From Mytilisepta virgata (Eukaryota; Mollusca; Bivalvia; Mytilida; Mytilidae), in contig CM051517.1 in NCBI GenBank assembly GCA_028015205.1, positions 44,961,135-45,025,134 of the forward strand: a DNA stretch of 64,000 nucleotides, given 5' to 3'. Within the stretch, counting starts at the first letter, position 1; each line of letters starts with the position of its first letter. The notes under the pieces were generated by a model. It made no database searches, had not been told where the DNA came from, and worked only from the letters and a program-made list of their open reading frames with translations. The position numbers and the translations under genes are program-made. Shown here one piece after another: positions 12,643 to 26,140 of the stretch.

Positions 12643-14255
12643 CTTATCAATTTATATTATGTCACATCTCGTAGTAAAACGCACAAGAACAGTTGTTTTT
12701 GCAGTTTGAAACAATAATTCTTATATAAATATACATTTCACTCACCCTCTGGTACTTGCATGTATTATAATTTCCAACATCATATTATTTTATCCCGTAG
12801 TCACCTCTTCATTAGTCAATGATCCGAGTAAAGCATGCGTATATGTTTAAACAGTGTATTGACCTTATAAGACCTTATTCTATTTTATTTAATTGGACAT
12901 GAATTGTGTCCCATCATATAATTTTTTGTGATAAGCAGACTCAATCATGAAATATTTAAATAGTGTTTCGCTTGTCGACCATCATGTTCATATACTTAGC
13001 TATTAGATAATTAGTTACTATGAAAATCATAAGTTCGATCATTCTGTCTATTTTACTTTAATTTATCACGATCCTTATTGGCCTTATTCATCAGAAATAT
13101 AAAAGTGTATACAGAGTACCAGCATACTACAGCCTATTGCGCTTGATGTCCATCCAAAATTTTTACATTACTATTGTCAGCTGAACATCGCTGCACATTG
13201 GTAGTGATATAAGTCCCTCACATCTCTCCCTGTATGTTCAGCTGGTAGGTGATGTATATAAGATAATTTAATATATGAAAAATACTGATACTAAGGTATT
13301 GTTATTTTTGTATTTTTTTTTCTATTTTTCTTATAAGTAGGTAGGAATATGGCCCGCCCCTGGTAGTAAAGTATCAGTATATTTAATTTTGTTGGAATGA
13401 TATACATGTACAATGTAGGTATTATTTTGATAATGCTTTCATGGATGTATATCAAAAATTTTGGCCGTACCTTTATTATGTATCTATTTCGGACATCCAG
13501 TGGAATAGGAACTGTATTATATTCTTATTTTTGACACGCCTATAGATAAGAACACATAGTTGTGTTCAAATTATCTATTATTTAAATAAGTATTACTTAT
13601 TTCAGTTACAATGAACAACATAAACAAAATCAGTCAACCATACACACTAGAACATAAGCAAACAAAATCAATCAATCATACATGACCCATACATACTAGA
13701 ACATAAGCAAAGGAAGACATAACACATTATCATATAAGTATATATGGCATACAAATTACAACACATCAAAACACCCATGTAATTGGAGAACGGTTTAATA
13801 CCTACTATTTTAGTATGCAGCGTACTCTACGAATCTCCCCCGATTGCCTTAAGGGTTGGGTATTAGGGTCCGATTAATATTATTATAATTCTCGTATCTA
13901 TAGCTTGTCCTTATCCTCCCCCGAAGATAGGTATATGTCTGTGTGTGGAGTCATGGGGAATTGAGACATCGACTCTTCCTGGCTCATATACACAGAAACT
14001 AACGCACAAAATGGAAAGGATACGCTCCCTGTATAAATTGTACAAAGGCTAAGGCAATCGAGGAAGATGTCGTTCTAAAAAGGGGAATATCACTTTTGTC
14101 TGTTATTGTATTTTATCTATCCTTCACAACTATATTTTGTTTATTTTTTTCTTAACATTATCTTACTTATAAGGTCAATGCACTGCGGGATCCACTGCTC
14201 TAAAAGAATATAGAACTCGCCTTCTACTTTCATTCATTTGTTTTTTTTTTGTTTT

Positions 14256-14310
<55 letters not shown>

Positions 14311-14442
14311 CTCTTAATCATAATAAAGGTAAAATATATTGATTATTAAAGATTATTTAATATTCTCGTCAGGAGAAATATGTAAAAGCCCGCAATGTCC
14401 CTCGAGACAGTCGGGCAACCAAATAATAAGAATGAATGAATG

Positions 14443-17400
14443 TTTGGAACATATTGGTTAATTCTTGATAAGAAGAGAAACCCTTTTTACATCTACTTAC
14501 AGTTCTTTATCCGGAAGTTTGATTGAGGTCTTCACACTTAGTAGAAGAATGCACCTGGACTTTAACGGTCGAAAAGATGAAACTTTAAGTCGAAATAAAA
14601 GTTACAAAAACATTACAATTATCCTGTCAATGCGAAAAGGATGCAATGCTAAGTAAGTTTCATAGAAATTAAGTTTACTTATATTATATAACTTTGGTGA
14701 ACTACTATTGACTAAACGTTTGAAAATCTTATCTTTAGGTATTGATTAATATAAAAAAGTAAACAATTAGATGTTATAGTTCCTATTTGTCCTGGAAAAT
14801 GGTATAAAAATACAATTATAATCCAATACATTTGGGTAATAATACCGTCTAATTACACTGTATGTACCTGGTACATGGCTGCAACATTCTTCTAGATTTT
14901 GTCAAAGAGATAATTTACAAGATTTTTACTCGTTTTGACGTTTCATCTGTTCTTAATAATAGGAATACAAACACAAATCGCTACACATACATTGTACAAA
15001 GGACAATTACAAACGATAAGAGATAAGTAAGAGTGCATTTCTGAAGCTTCAATACAGATTCTGGGTGAATATGCCATGTAACTTATAATCCTTTATCACT
15101 GCATCTTGACATAATTGCATTGATAAAAATCAGTGTTCTTTAGCACGCAGACTATCAGTATATGAAAAGTTTGCTGCAGTTGTTGTGTTATCAATCTGAC
15201 ACTCGCCTAATCAAACGATTACCATTACTAAATTCGAACAGCTTTTTAATTTTTTTATTCATTTTAACCATCATTTGCAACTTTGGTAATGCTAGTATTG
15301 TTATCGTTATTGTCAGTTTGAAAACAAAGCGACATAACTTATATTGAAAGGGAAACAACTCATAAAATGTTGTGCACCTGCATTTCTTCAAGTTACTGCA
15401 GGTTAATTGATATTATTGTCAAAACCAAAATAGCGGAAGCAGTGATTATAAAGGAAACATTCTAAATGTCTGTTTCAATATAAGAAAGATTTTTTTCCGA
15501 TTGAATGCACAAATCTATTGAACATTTCCTTACTCGTATTTGAAAGAGGGGAAATCTGACCGTTGCACGGATTTCTATTGAATTTTCAGACACAAATCAT
15601 AAACGCAAGTTTTTTTTGTTTGTTTTTTGTTTTTTGCGGAAGGTACGAAAAAAATATCTACATTTTCGGCGTAGCTTGGGCAATCTACATGTAGGTACAA
15701 AATGCACCAAGCTTTAGGGTGACGATGGGTGTATTAAAAATGTGTGAGCCCTAAATTAGGTAATGGCCGTAACATTTCAGTCAAAATCCGGCCAAGGCAG
15801 TTTCCCTTAAGGATATTGTGAACTTCTGTGAAGAGCAATATGTATCTTCAATTCCAAGGCAACGACAGTTTACCACAATTACATGTAGTAGATTGAAAGC
15901 TACAGCTAGAACAGAATAAAAAAAATAATTCATTCATTTATTCAACAGCATTATCAGACGGCTAGAACACTTATTGTTGATGCAAGGCTTAGTTACAAAT
16001 TCTACAGTCTATTATAATGAGGAAAGACGCAAAGTAAAATGTATTAATTACGTCCTTGTTCCTTCTTTCGATCTTTGACCACCATGCAACAAAGTAAGTT
16101 TTGCTCACACAAAAGATCGTTCGAGGAAAAAAATCGCGTAATCTTTTGTTACTGGGAATTACATCATGGAAAAAAATATTCGACACGGAAAGTAAATTTA
16201 CACCATTATATGATTTGGCAAAGTCTACGTTATCCTGTTTTTATCATCAAAAAGACTTTAACGGAATATCGGAATTCGTCATCCCCGGGGAGAATCAATC
16301 ACTTATGTTGCCGAAATAGTTCTAACTATCATATCACCTATAATTTTCTGCATAATTACAGAACACTTCCTAAAATTACTGATTGTTTTCACATAGAATT
16401 TAATTTGACTTCACAGTGCGGTTGATAATCAAACGTTTCTAAGATACTTAATCATTCTGTAAATGATAGCCCGTGGATTTAGTATTTTAATGACGAAATT
16501 ATCGTATCGGAAATATCGGTAAAAACAATTTTCATTAAGCGTAAAGAATGCTTTAGGGTTTGCAACACCTTTAGTTTTAAGCGAGTGTATACATTTACTG
16601 TTTTTTTTTTATTTCATCAGAATTTGTAAAATTTTAAAATACAAGATCATTATGTTGTTGACATTGCTATTTTATCGTTTAGATTTAGATTTTATATTAC
16701 ATGGTTTTGAAAAACCAAGACTAGTCATCGCAATCTGTCAAAGTTCGTGGCATTTCTATTTTATCTGTTTTTTTTTTTTTTTGTATTGAAACCTATTGAC
16801 TTATTATTTATCATCACATTGTTTTGATATTTTGATCACCATGTTGAAATCGGTTTCTGTCATTCATGCCATATTCAATTATTTACTGAAGTTGCAGATG
16901 TTTTCCCATGTCTTTGCAATAGAAATATGATAAGATTTATAGTTTTATCAAATAATAAATATTACGCTGCATCGATCGAAACTGCATTTGAACTTGGATA
17001 AAAGATAAGCGTGAGCACATACATTGTACATGTATATTTGTAAGTGAGCACTGGGAGAATACGGTATCGTGCCTCTTGCATCCAAAGCAAATATTTGACA
17101 CATTGCAAAGTCTCAAACAATTGTAGCGACTGTCATAAAATAAAAAAGTTCTGTATTGATATTTGGGATGACAACTTTTATTCTCATAAATATAAAACAT
17201 TACGCCCGTAGTTTTTTTAGAAAAAGAATTAGATCAAGCGGTAAAATTTGAAAGAATAAGGAAGCTGCAGCAAGTGTCCAAAGTGTTGCAGAGCAAATTC
17301 ATCTATTTAAAGGAGTCTGCTTAGTTTCCGAAAATGTTACAATTTTTAATTGCTAAAATATAAAAAAAAAACTTATTAATGGTAACTGTTCTATAATGAT

Positions 17401-19170
17401 ATAACTCTACTTTCTCTACATAAATGATATACTGAATTTTTATGATAAAAAATAGTAGCGGTAGCGGTTATCGATAAATGGAAAATAACATCGCTTCAGT
17501 GGACGCTACAGACCTTCATGGTTGTGAACCTTTTGTTCATTGTTGAAGACCCAAGATGAAGAACAGCAATACATATGAAGCTCTGTTTATTTGTACATGT
17601 ATTTTATATTATGTTCCATATTACATGTATGAGTTGTTCTACATCCCTCTTAATTAGACTGTGACTACCATCGAACTGATGTTTTAATTATGTAGTCCGG
17701 CGGGTGCCCAATGTGGATCAGATATGATTACATGTACCCTTCCTTTACAGAAGTCCAGACTTTCCTAAGATTTAAGGTATCGGGACAATACATGACCACG
17801 TGATTCATTCAAATTTCCCGGGTGTTCCATACATACCATGACCTCGGTAATCATATGAAAACTTCATTATACATGTATCGAACTTTCTTGCATGTGCGTT
17901 AAAATAATATGGATTTTGGAATATCGGATAATGCCCTTTCAGTATTCATCGATTTATTTTTACCTCATTAAACAGGACTATCGCATTAACCTATCTGACT
18001 TGCAAAAATCTTAACAACCATTGATAAAGATTTATTATATCGGCTTTTTACCTTTACAAAGAGATATTAAACTTTACTTTCAAGATTCCAATTCTTGATT
18101 TGATAAAACAATTCACACAAGCCTACAAAGTAATTTATATAGAAGTTACTACTAAAGTTTCAAAGCTATTTCTATATTTTTTATGACCAAAACTCAACCC
18201 TGGGACAAAAACGTTATCGTACACAAGGACTGCGATAATTTAGTCTTTAAAACATGAGTATATGCCAAGCAATATACATGCTTTCTTTTCTGTTGCCGTT
18301 TGAAATATTTTTAGTAGATAGTAAGGCCATTTAATCAGAGGATTACCTAATGCTCAATAGAAGTGGATCTTTAAGCCTCTACTACTGATATCTGAAATTA
18401 TAAATTATTTTTAAACAACCGAACAGTAAAGTCGTTCAACACGAACTAACGTGTTGCTAGGTTAATTCTGTGTTTTATCATATTGACTCTGGATTAAATT
18501 TACAAATGTTCTTAGTGTTTACATTGCCGTCAAAGCCTTTCCTGAGAACTTTTTATAAAGGAAAGATAAACAATGTCAGTAAAATTGTATTAAACCTTGT
18601 ATCTTTAAAATTTAAAATGTAGCAACACATTGAGCGGAATTCAGTTTTATGCGACTACAGAATAAAAGTTTATTTATCAGGTATTTATCCGAATATCATC
18701 GAAAATGAATATCATGATATAATAGACTATATTACATATGCGGTGTTTTTCCTGTTTTCTCATTGGTTAGTCTGGTCATATGAATACCAGGATATTTCAT
18801 GTATTAAGCTCTTATGCAAGCATATTGACTCCGTAAAAGAATATTGACTCCATATTTCTAAAATTTCAACCTGATTCATTCGTAATATCTCTCGATATTG
18901 TCAAAATGTTGAAGGATTTCTGAACCGTTGTAGAGGTCCGAGGCGTCGAGCGTCCGTACGTTTGAATGAATTACCTGTAGATTTAGACCTTTGTTCAGCC
19001 AATAAAATTTACTTAATACATGTAATATGTTGAAGAGTTGTTTTATTATTACCTCCAATAGTAAAGGTTTCTAATATGTGTCTATTGGTCATACTTTCAA
19101 GATAATTCATAAAAGGATTTATGCTCTGGGCTTCAAAGAGTCAACACCTTTTTATTTTTATTTTTTACAT
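14443..19170. other. Long AT-rich stretch, no gene found
   Basis: There are several homopolymer T tracts (for example around 15611 and 16770). The longest frames are about 116 codons, overlap each other in different frames at 16075-16425, and have no recognisable domain. I would not call any gene here. An exon of a large host gene cannot be excluded by eye. Confidence 0.5.
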
Positions 19171-19206
19171 GCTCGTGATCAAGACCATATTGGTCGAAAC
19201 GTTGGG
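19171..19206 (+). repeat. GCTCGTGATCAAG motif with GGTCGAAACG, copy 1
   Basis: GCTCGTGATCAAGACC, ATATT and GGTCGAAACGTT form a small GACC/GGTC stem followed by GAAAC. A diverged direct copy lies 1,020 bp downstream at 20191-20226. Between them are shorter copies at 19360-19410 (two) and 20131-20182 (two). This resembles sequences at the ends of Penelope-like and related elements in other invertebrates, but the match is loose. Confidence 0.5.
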
Positions 19207-19475
19207 TACTTTTAACTTTCTAGTTTGATTGTTGTTGTTTTTTTACGATTTTATATTTGTTTTTTTTTCGACTTATGTATTTCATACATTTTAGTCGTTT
19301 TATGCCCCTTTTGACAACTGACTATTTCCATTTATTTTTCTTGTTATCTATAATTATATGCTCGGGATCAAGGTTATCTCTATTTTATGCTCGTGATCGA
19401 GGATATCTCTTTTTATAATTTTTCTATATAAATTCTGTTTTTCTATTGGACTAGCACATGACACATGACAAACTA

Positions 19476-19840
19476 GAAAAACATGTATAGCATGCTATAC
19501 AATTTTTACGGACAGAGGTTTTAAAAAATAACCATATCTGAATATCCCACTATAGAAAAACGTGTAGCATTCTATACAATTTTTACGGACTGTGGATTTC
19601 CAAAAATAGCCATATTTGAATAAACACGTGTAGCATTCTATACAATTTTAACGGACTGTTGATTTCCAAAAATAACCATATTTGAATATCCCACTATAGA
19701 AAAACATGTGTAGCATTCTGTACAATTTTTACGGACTGTGGATTTCCAAAAATAACCATATTTGAATAAACACGCGTAGCATTCTATACCATTTTTACGG
19801 ACTGTGGATTTCCAAAAATAACCATATTTGAATATCCCAC
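19476..19840. repeat. Five-unit tandem array, alternating unit lengths
   Basis: Units start at about 19476, 19555, 19623, 19699 and 19768 (79, 68, 76, 69 and 73 bp). Each holds GTAGCATTCTATAC, AATTTTTACGGACTGTGG and AACCATATTTGAATA. Units 1, 3 and 5 add ATCCCACTATAG or ATCCCACAGAC, so the array is a dimeric higher-order repeat of about 145 bp. Confidence 0.85.
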
Positions 19841-20069
19841 AGACAGTTAGTCTATTACCTATGACCAATGGATCTTTGTATTAATACAAAATCTAATTTA
19901 TAACGTTATAATTTTATTTGAAATAAAACTAACAAAACAGGTCAACATCATATTGTTTAAAAATGTATTGTTATTGTTAACTTGTTACTTTAATAAGTAA
20001 TTTTTGTTTTAAAGACTTCACTGGAATATTAAACCCTTTCAAAAATGATTAAGTTTGAAAAAAATAAAG

Positions 20070-20121
20070 CAATTGTAGCATGTTGTTTTCATATATCCAC
20101 CTCGACAACATGCTATAATTG
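20070..20121. repeat. Short hairpin
   Basis: CAATTGTAGCATGTTGT (20070-20086) and ACAACATGCTATAATTG (20105-20121) pair over 17 bases with one mismatch and an 18-base loop. The stem resembles the TAGCATGCTATAC start of the nearby tandem units. Confidence 0.6.
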
Positions 20122-20128
20122 TATAGTA

Positions 20129-20226
20129 TATGCTTGTGATCAAGGCTATCTCTTTTGTTTTTGCTCGTGATCAAGGCTATCTCTTTGTATGCACTCGTGA
20201 TCAACGCTTGTTAGCCAAAATGTTGA
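20129..20226 (+). repeat. GCTCGTGATCAAGG direct repeats, right cluster
   Basis: Three successive copies of GCTYGTGATCAAGGCTATCTC or a close variant lie at about 20131, 20163 and 20191. The last continues as GCTTGTTAGCCAAAATGTTGAGC, matching the end of copy 1 at 19171-19206 position by position but with many changes. The pair may mark the two ends of a 1-kb element. Confidence 0.55.
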
Positions 20227-23200
20227 GCATCTTATCTTTTGATTTTGATTTTTTTATGCATGTCACTTTATGTTTGGTTTTTACTTGATTGCCTTTCGAC
20301 AGGTCGCCGATCTTTTATCCTTTGTATATTTTATATTACAGCTGGATGTCAGACTAACAATATGACCGTTAGGATATATCTTTTAGATTTTCTTGTCTTT
20401 GAGTATGAATTTTTAGATGTCTTTTCGCATTGTGCTGTAGAAAATGTTGAATGGTTATCTTATTCTAAAAAAACGCCTCTACTGCAGACGGTGCAATGGT
20501 GCAGACAAAGTTAAAGTTAAAAATTATAGGAAATGTGAAGTTAAAAATCAATAATTCATAATGCATTAGATATATATAAATGACTTTTTAATGGCTTATG
20601 GAATGTTCTAATGCAAAGTGGCTACTTAACACCATACACATTTAGCATGTGTCGTGAATAAGGTTTTCCTTTATTTCTTTTTACTTGTAGTACCTCTTGT
20701 TAATTGTACTGTTAGGATACATCCAGGCATGAAATAAATCGCAGAATAAAAAAAAATCAACGATCTAAATGTCTCACAGGCCATAAACTTAATCTGAATG
20801 CATTTCAAACTTCCAATAATGGTTCTGTTCTGAATTTTGCTGAAATTAAGACAACTAATTTGATTTTGAACTGCATAATTTGTACAAAAATAATAAAAAT
20901 AAAGATACCAGAGAAGGTCAACATGACCTACATTTTGTACCAAACCATAAAAAGCACCGAACAACTTCCAAAATTAGGATTGTTTACCTTGGTAGACTTT
21001 CAAGTGTGGTATATGCATCAACAGTATTCTTTTTTATCTCTCATAGAACTGTATTCCTGGTCATATGAACAAGACTTGATGTAAAAATCCTCCGGGAGGG
21101 GGGTAGGGGGGGGGGTGGTGGTTCCTCTATGATATTTAGATATCGGGACGTGCGGCAAATTCGGGTCAAGATTTTACAATACCAGCGGAGATTTCGGGTT
21201 GGGATTTTTTGTCACTCTGGAGAATTCCGTTAAAAATTTCTCCATATTTTTATAAAGCACGGAGGATAATTCAGGTTGATTTTTCACAATTTTAAATGTA
21301 TAACAAGTTTTAGCTTTCTAAAAAGCTGTGGACTGCTTCGCTGTATCTTAATTTATGGTAATATGCGAACATGTGGTTGTTGATTTAGTATAGGAATTCT
21401 CTGTTGACCAGTAAAATTTTCCGCGCGAAAACACCAAATAGACACGACTCTGGAGGTGTGCCTAGATTGACAGAAGTTATAAAGTAGAGATCATGCATTT
21501 TTTGTTGTAAACATAGGATTATAGTGTATACGATTAAGCAAAACAAACCGTGTGTACTGCAGATTAACAAAACAAATATACACGTATCAATAATTGATTT
21601 TAATAATGAATTTCAGAATATATGAATATTACAAAAAACATGTAATGACAGTTGATCGGAACTCATATACACATAGTTAATTTTCCGGCTTTTGATGACT
21701 TATCCTGAACGATTAAAGTCTGTAATTCTTTATCTCATTTAAACCAATGGCTGTTGCTGTATCTCAGCCGCATCATAAAGTAACCAATCAGCGATCAGTA
21801 ATTATTTCAAGATGGCGTGTATGTCTACTGAAACTAATAGCTCCGCACCGTGATGCGAAGCAAATATGTTTCATCATGATAGGGGCTTCGAGTTCACCGA
21901 CGCAGCCCCCCCCCCCCCCCCCACGTCATACAGTGGTCAATTTACCCCCCCCCCCCCTCCAAATAAAAAATCATACCGCAATCATTATATTTTAAAATTG
22001 ACTGACAAGTTGGAGAGGAAAAATAGACCATGAATGAACTTACATGTATGTCTTATAACCTCATTTGAACTCTTTATTTGTCCCCCATTAAGCTTATCGG
22101 CTATGACTTGATATGTGTAATCGAGTATGTAAAAAATGACAATAAGGATAACGCCACGTCAATGTTTTGAATATGCAGGCCTCGAACAATAAACTTATAA
22201 TCATTTCATTGGTAACAACTCGTACGGTGTTTCCATTTTGGGCGACATATTTATCCCTAAATCTTAAACTTTGCGTCCAAATAATTTTCTTTTGTTATTT
22301 ATCATTTGGAATAAAAGAAAGATAAGGTCAAATTTCAATTAAAGCTTGATTTTGATCTTATTATAGTTGATATTGGTCAGAAATGCTTTATACGATTAAT
22401 TCCTAAATCCGGTTTCCTTTTACTGAATGTTACGCGTAGTGCAAACAATCTGGTAAAGGTTTGGAGTCCAAATCCTTTATGCTGATGTGAGAGATTCATA
22501 ATTAACTAAACTAACTAAAGTATATGACTTGGTCTCACATGGAATCTAGTGAAGACTTCAAAATGGGGACCAAAGATCAAACAAAATAATTAGAGAAAAC
22601 ACCCTATAATGGTTTCCAAGAGATTAAGAGTAAGGAAAGACTTTAAGAACACAAGAAAACATTAGAGTTCACAGTGTCACATTAACATGTAACTGTACAA
22701 TGACAAAACAGGTATTTTATGAAACTCATTCACTAATTTCAATCTACGATCTTCCATCGAAAAAAAATTCTGAACAGATGTATCGCTATGGTAATATGTT
22801 ATTGCAGTAAAATGTAAATAAACTAAACATATCAGACAATATTAATGTGTTTGTTCAGTCATTAGCCTTCTATAATATATTTCAAAATGATAAGGAAAAA
22901 CGAAAAGTAGACATTATTTGATAATTTGATAAACGAAAACTCAAATAAGGCAAAATAATTACTGACAATCAAATCCGCTTTTTGTCAAAACTTAAGTGAT
23001 TTTTGTTTGTCTTTTTTGTATGTCAATTTATTGAAGCAGATTAATTCCGTAGCTCTAATGAATAGTGAAAAGTAAAACTGTGGTTGTTTACATGTTACCA
23101 CAACAGGAGTATAGAATTACAAAAAGGTTTTGCAACATAAATTGATATGAAAATAAAATGCACGGAAATTGGGTATGAGTCAACGATACATAGAATTTGT

Positions 23201-23342
23201 TGAAATCACTCGATTTCTTTCAAGAAGATCGAGTTAAGCACATACACAGTTAATGAGATCTTAACCGTACCCTATGTTCCGAGTTGTATGTAATATCAAT
23301 AGAAAAACAGTAAAAATTCAACCCGAGTAAATATTCATATCA
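20227..23342. other. AT-rich stretch with G and C homopolymer tracts
   Basis: No gene. There is a G-rich tract at about 21093-21120, beside two diverged blocks containing TTTCGGGTTGGGATTTTTTG and ATTCAGGTTGATTTTTCAC. C runs lie at 21906-21922 and 21945-21958. These resemble the homopolymer-flanked repeats at 26141, 28951 and 44020 but cannot be aligned with confidence. Confidence 0.5.
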
Positions 23343-23669
23343 CCGTGTTCGAAAAGATCGTGGTAGCGTGCTCGCATCGAGTGCGGAAGGTCGCGGGTTC
23401 GATCCCCGGCGGGTCAAACCAAAGACATTAAAATTGGCAGGAGTAAGAACAAAGATCTACTGGCCGGCTCGGAGTCATTATACTGTGTCCGAGTGGGGTG
23501 ATATGTCTTTCTGCAGACAGTTACCTCTTGAGCTAGCACATTAAAAATACGGCTCAGCGTGTCGGTCTAGTACAAAGCAGGGATCCTATTCATTATCATA
23601 CATGTTCTCGTCTTGATATGCATCTGGCTGCCATTGGACGTTAAACAACAATTCATCCATCCATCATCG
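23343..23669 (+). mobile_element. tRNA-derived SINE, family S1, longest copy
   Basis: Box A-like TGGTAGCGTGCTCGC and box B GGTTCGATCCC form a tRNA-like head, which can be read by RNA polymerase III. The body contains AACAAAGATCTACTGGCC and GTCCGAGTGGGGTGATATG. The 3' end is CCATTGGACGTTAAACAACA followed by a (CATC)n tail. A truncated minus-strand copy lies at 1468-1672. The 5' acceptor half does not pair with the 3' half, so it is a SINE and not a tRNA gene. No clear target duplication. Confidence 0.85.
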
Positions 23670-25148
23670 ATAAGATCACCAAAAGACTTAGATCAGGTAC
23701 ATGTATGTTATTTTCACATAGTATTTAATCTGAGAACAGCGGATTATAAGTCTAAACTTATAGAAAATTATATTACTGATAATAATAATTAGAAAACACT
23801 TAAAGTCAATGTTTTTTACCAAGAACCACGGGTTTAAAAAATTTCCAACGATGGACTTTTCACGAATAACTTTCATCAGAGTGGCAGTAAGTTTAGGTAC
23901 ACATGGTGAATACTGAATTGAACACATTTCAAAAACAAAGTGTCCAAACATCGAAATAAAGTAAATGTTAAAACCTACCAAAGACAACAGTTTTACGCAC
24001 ATCTCTCTTCCTACATGTGGTTTTGGTTTTATGTGTTCTCGATATTTTGGCATTTGGGTTAATGTTTGGGCTTTACACATTATCTGGCCTTGGGTTGTGC
24101 TGAAGAGACATCATATTTATATTTGTAGATCAGCTAATTTCATATTCCAAAGCTGGTTCTTATTTTAGTCATTTTTTATAGAAGTTATATCACCTGGAAC
24201 GGAAAGACCAGTTACGAATACATCAGTTCAGCGGAATCATTACCTACCTGTTACGACATTCACAATACTATATATCCAGCTGTCGGGCTGGTTATCGTTT
24301 GCGATATGAACTTTCAATAACATTTACATATACACATACATAACATGTACATGTATATTTTAAATATCTTGTAATAGAATTTATTCATTTCTTGGACAAA
24401 TGATTTTTTCATGCTAAGGTTAATCATTTTCAACTCCCTCAAAAAATATTAGTTTGGCCTCTCCTCTACAAAATGGTGACTACAGTGTACAATCACTGTA
24501 GTTAGGACTGGTAAAGACTATACATGTTGATATTCCAATATCAAAAGATAAATATGATTTAGATTGTATCTGATAATTTCCGAGATCTAGAGACGCTTAA
24601 AACCCCAGTCATAATATTTTGGAAATATCAATTTAACCTATGTTAGATTCTAACTGCTGTAACATTTGCAATGTGAACAGATCATAGTGACACGTGTATC
24701 GACTGGAGTATTTTTGACAGCACTGATAATCATATTTGTCATAATGCTACGAAAAAATGTAAATAGCCTTATCTCATGAAATTAGTTTAACTTATTTTTT
24801 CTATTATCTATTTTTCCATTAATTGCCACGAAACTGTTCATGAATGGAAATTAGTCATCATTCCATTTTATCTGTATTTGTGAACACAATTAGTACAAAA
24901 ATCCAAAAACGAAAGCTGACGAATACATGTAAATCAGAAGATAAAATTTAGAACTGTGGTATCGTTTCTTTTTAATAATTTTATAAAATGAGAGAAATAT
25001 ACATGTATAATATGCGAAATTATATTACAGTATTACGATTCATTGAAAACTGAACTGTAAATATGTATTTTGGTTATGTATATACAATAATATTGTAAAG
25101 ACGTACATAAAAAATGTATAGCTATAACATTTACATTGAAAACTAACA
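23670..25148. other. AT-rich stretch, nothing supported
   Basis: A 130-codon minus-strand frame (23688-24080) has no recognisable domain and ordinary AT-rich chance composition. I do not call it. No other structure. Confidence 0.5.
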
Positions 25149-25194
25149 CAGTTTTATGGAACGCCGTAACTGTCTTATGATAGTTACTTCATGA

Positions 25195-25409
25195 TCATGA
25201 TGAGAGTTTTCTTTATTATGATGAGAGTTTTCTTTATTATGATGAGGGTTTTCTTTATCATGATGAGAGTTTTCTTTATCATGATGAGAGTTTTCTTTAT
25301 TATGATGAGGGTTTTCTTTATCATGATGAGAGTTTTCTTTATCATGATGAGAGTTTTCTTTATTATGATGAGAGTTTTCTTTATCATGATGAGAGTTTTC
25401 ATTATGATA
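25195..25409. repeat. 21-bp array in left arm of element A, 10 units
   Basis: Ten units beginning ATGATGAGAGTTTTC, some with GAGGG, are in frame as a heptad on both strands. This explains the repetitive frames seen there, which are not genes. Confidence 0.95.
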
Positions 25410-26140
25410 CTTTTATCGGAAGGGAAGCGTGGGAAATGAAGGTCATGTCTAAGGAAAAAAAAAAAAAAAAAAAAATTCTGGCTGGGGTTTCACGGAATTT
25501 TAACAATAACGATTTCCCACGGAACAGCAGAAATCAGGCGTAAGTTCTTTTATTATTGGCGCCAGGCATCAAAACTTCCGGTTCTACTTAGAGCTGGGGG
25601 TCAAATTTTATAACGCCTGATTTTTATTTCCATTTGAGATATATCGCATGCAAAAACAAGTCTCCATATACCAGACATATAGGACAGTTGAACCGGGTAT
25701 TTACATCATAGTAATAGATTTACCCTTTAACAATTGAATAACCACCAAATTATGACCATACGGGGCAGGGGACCATTTTGACCTTAAAACTGGTTCGGTC
25801 ACGTGGTAAGGCGTGTGTAATTGTAGATTTTTTCCGGAACTCAAAAATGACTTAAAGAGAAACGAATGACTAAATTCCGGAGAGGCTATCGAATGCGGAA
25901 CAATTTTCACGGAATTGTGCCGTGTAACACGGAAAATACCAAACCGTTTGTCATATGTGATATGTTGAGTATAAAACACACTAGAGAACAGCCAGCAAAG
26001 CCAAGGAAACACCACAGATGTTACAGTTATAAGATCTTATAAAACAGTGCTTCTGCCCAAGTTAGGAGCTCGAGGAATACAAAACATAACAGAATCAAGT
26101 AAGTATCGACTTTGAAATTAATTATTTAGGGAGTGCTCTA

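Larger units (their letters stand above)
11649..14442 (+). mobile_element. Truncated, broken non-LTR retrotransposon (LINE) with long 3' region
   Basis: Seen: an RNase H domain (11649-12128), then a frame shift, then a C-terminal zinc-knuckle domain (12184-12642), then about 1.8 kb without coding. This ends in a 47-T tract (14261-14307) and a GAATGAATGAATG tail (14430-14442). The order RNase H then CCHC-type knuckle at the C terminus is known from RNase H-bearing LINE groups such as the I and Nimb clades; the clade is not decided here. The upstream endonuclease and RT are absent. A duplicated stretch of about 40 bp (CATACACACTAGAACATAAG and CATACATACTAGAACATAAG) lies at 13650-13710. That the element ends at the GAAT tail is my inference. 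Confidence 0.7.

Noticed and set aside
16075..16425. 116-codon frame as an exon
   Set aside because: Overlapped by another frame of similar quality on the same strand and no family resemblance. Left uncalled.
19171..19206. Hammerhead ribozyme at GTGATCA..GACC/GGTC..GAAAC
   Set aside because: It has a stem II and GAAA, and both C3 and G8 are swapped (G and C), which could pair, but an extra A precedes stem II, no cleavage triplet is placed correctly and stem I does not form. The second copy at 20191 also loses GAAA.
23350..23410. Functional tRNA gene
   Set aside because: Good A and B boxes but no acceptor stem, and the body and tail of a SINE follow directly; a second copy exists at 1468-1672.
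23688..24080. 130-codon minus-strand frame as a host gene
   Set aside because: No recognised domain, and no repeat or splice evidence. Length is within reach of chance in AT-rich sequence.
25184..25439. Repetitive frames in the 21-bp arrays as genes
   Set aside because: The unit length is a multiple of three, so all frames stay open on both strands. The inverted arm shows the same.
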